Shown piece by piece: positions 63,534 through 64,000 of a stretch of 64,000 nucleotides of DNA. This DNA comes from Rhodovibrio salinarum DSM 9154 (GTDB taxonomy: Bacteria; Pseudomonadota; Alphaproteobacteria; Kiloniellales; Rhodovibrionaceae). The stretch is from the NCBI RefSeq assembly GCF_000515255.1, contig NZ_KI911559.1, positions 4,112,525 to 4,176,524 on the forward strand, written 5' to 3'. Numbering within the stretch: position 1 is the first letter of the stretch; the number at the start of each line of letters is the position of its first letter. Under the pieces are notes generated by a model. It saw only the letters and a program-made list of their open reading frames with translations. It was not told where the DNA came from and searched no databases. The position numbers and the translations under genes were made by a program.

Positions 63534-63705
63534 CCCGCTTTTCTCACCAGGGCTTCTGAGCCGTCGTCGTGGGGTGCAGTCGACGGTTGCTGTGTGATCC
63601 AGAGCGACGCAGGCATGCCTGATCCTTGCGCCGCGTGGGCGCTACCAGGTCAGTTCGGGTCCAGCGTTGTTGATTGGCGGGTGACGGTAGCGCGGGTCGC
63701 GCGGA

Positions 63706-64000
63706 TCAACGGCACAATCGGGCGTGCGCCAGGGCGAACTCCTCAGCATAGGGGCAGGCGGAGGCCATGGCGACGCGGATGCGACGAACGGTGACCGTTA
63801 CCTGCGCGCCGATCTTCATGAGCTTCAGGCGCAGCGACCCGCAGGTCGCCTTCTCCAGCTGGGTGTGCGCGAGTGCGATCCGGCGCAGGGCCGCGAGCAG
63901 GACGTAGGCGATCGACGCGAACCATAGGCGGAGCTGGTTGGCCTTCATGGTCGCCGCGCTGGTGCGGTCGGCGAACATATCCAGCTGACATTCCTTGATC
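63706..64000 (-). mobile_element. IS1380-family transposase, C-terminal end (rest beyond the window)
   Basis: The minus-strand frame is open to the right edge and ends at 63706, giving the last ~98 residues. It shows the IS1380 C-terminal signature: CQLDMFADRTSAATMKANQ, LRLWFASIAYVLLAALRR, LRLKLMKIGAQV and MASACPYAEEFALAHARL. The start of the gene and the inverted repeat lie outside or cannot be matched without the other end. One end of the element should lie between mmcB and 63706. Confidence 0.88.

Overview
The window is GC-rich chromosomal DNA (protein-coding third positions are strongly G/C) from an alphaproteobacterium. The evidence is a set of genes typical of that class: a TrcR/DUF1013 regulator, DUF1192, DUF2336 and DUF6165 proteins, an MmcB-type nuclease, a zf-CHCC mini-protein and a dapD-dapE-nucleotidase-polA neighbourhood. 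Many proteins are rather acidic, which fits a Rhodospirillales-like, possibly salt-tolerant organism; that placement is inference.

The left third (1-23531) is an exosortase A (XrtA / PEP-CTERM) and exopolysaccharide locus. Reading leftward from 18898 it holds the TPR lipoprotein PrsT, an outer-membrane export lipoprotein, a Wzz-like chain-length protein, a tyrosine autokinase, an ExeA-like ATPase, a polysaccharide deacetylase, a FemAB-like protein, an XrtA-EpsI fusion, an amidotransferase, a polyprenyl-phosphate sugar transferase and four glycosyltransferases. The last glycosyltransferase runs off the left edge. Many of these genes overlap by 1-4 bases (ATGA, GTGA, TGATG), so they are probably translated as one coupled operon. 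On the opposite strand lie PrsK (histidine kinase) and PrsR (sigma-54 activator with an intact GAFTGA loop). Between prsT and prsK is an unusual GcrA-like helix-turn-helix protein. A candidate sigma-54 promoter sits just upstream of prsT. No PEP-CTERM substrate protein was found in the window.

Region 23600-29520 holds a DegT-type aminotransferase coupled to a tartrate/D-malate dehydrogenase, two LuxR-type regulators with degenerate receiver domains, and a divergent pair made of a Cys-rich MarR-like protein and an Rrf2-like protein. It ends with a DUF6165 protein.

Region 29700-44700 is mostly housekeeping: a CPBP membrane protein, DUF1499, dusA, thrC, an M16 peptidase, a GNAT acetyltransferase, YqgE, a DsbD/ScsB-type reductase, a peroxiredoxin, DUF2336, DUF1192, a quinone oxidoreductase, a coiled-coil protein and TrcR. 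It includes an AT-richer pocket near 36000 with a small Cys protein, and a strong 14-bp inverted repeat near 40366.

Region 44800-64000 contains an SDR, two divergent acyl-CoA synthetases (PrpE type and fatty-acyl type), gpt, dapE, dapD, a pyrimidine nucleotidase, polA, a zinc mini-protein, an ABC ATPase, a lipoprotein hydrolase, a hemolysin III protein, three unknown envelope proteins, tRNA-Arg(CCG) and mmcB. The 3' end of an IS1380-family transposase is cut by the right edge. Very long open frames antisense to most genes are composition artefacts and were left out.
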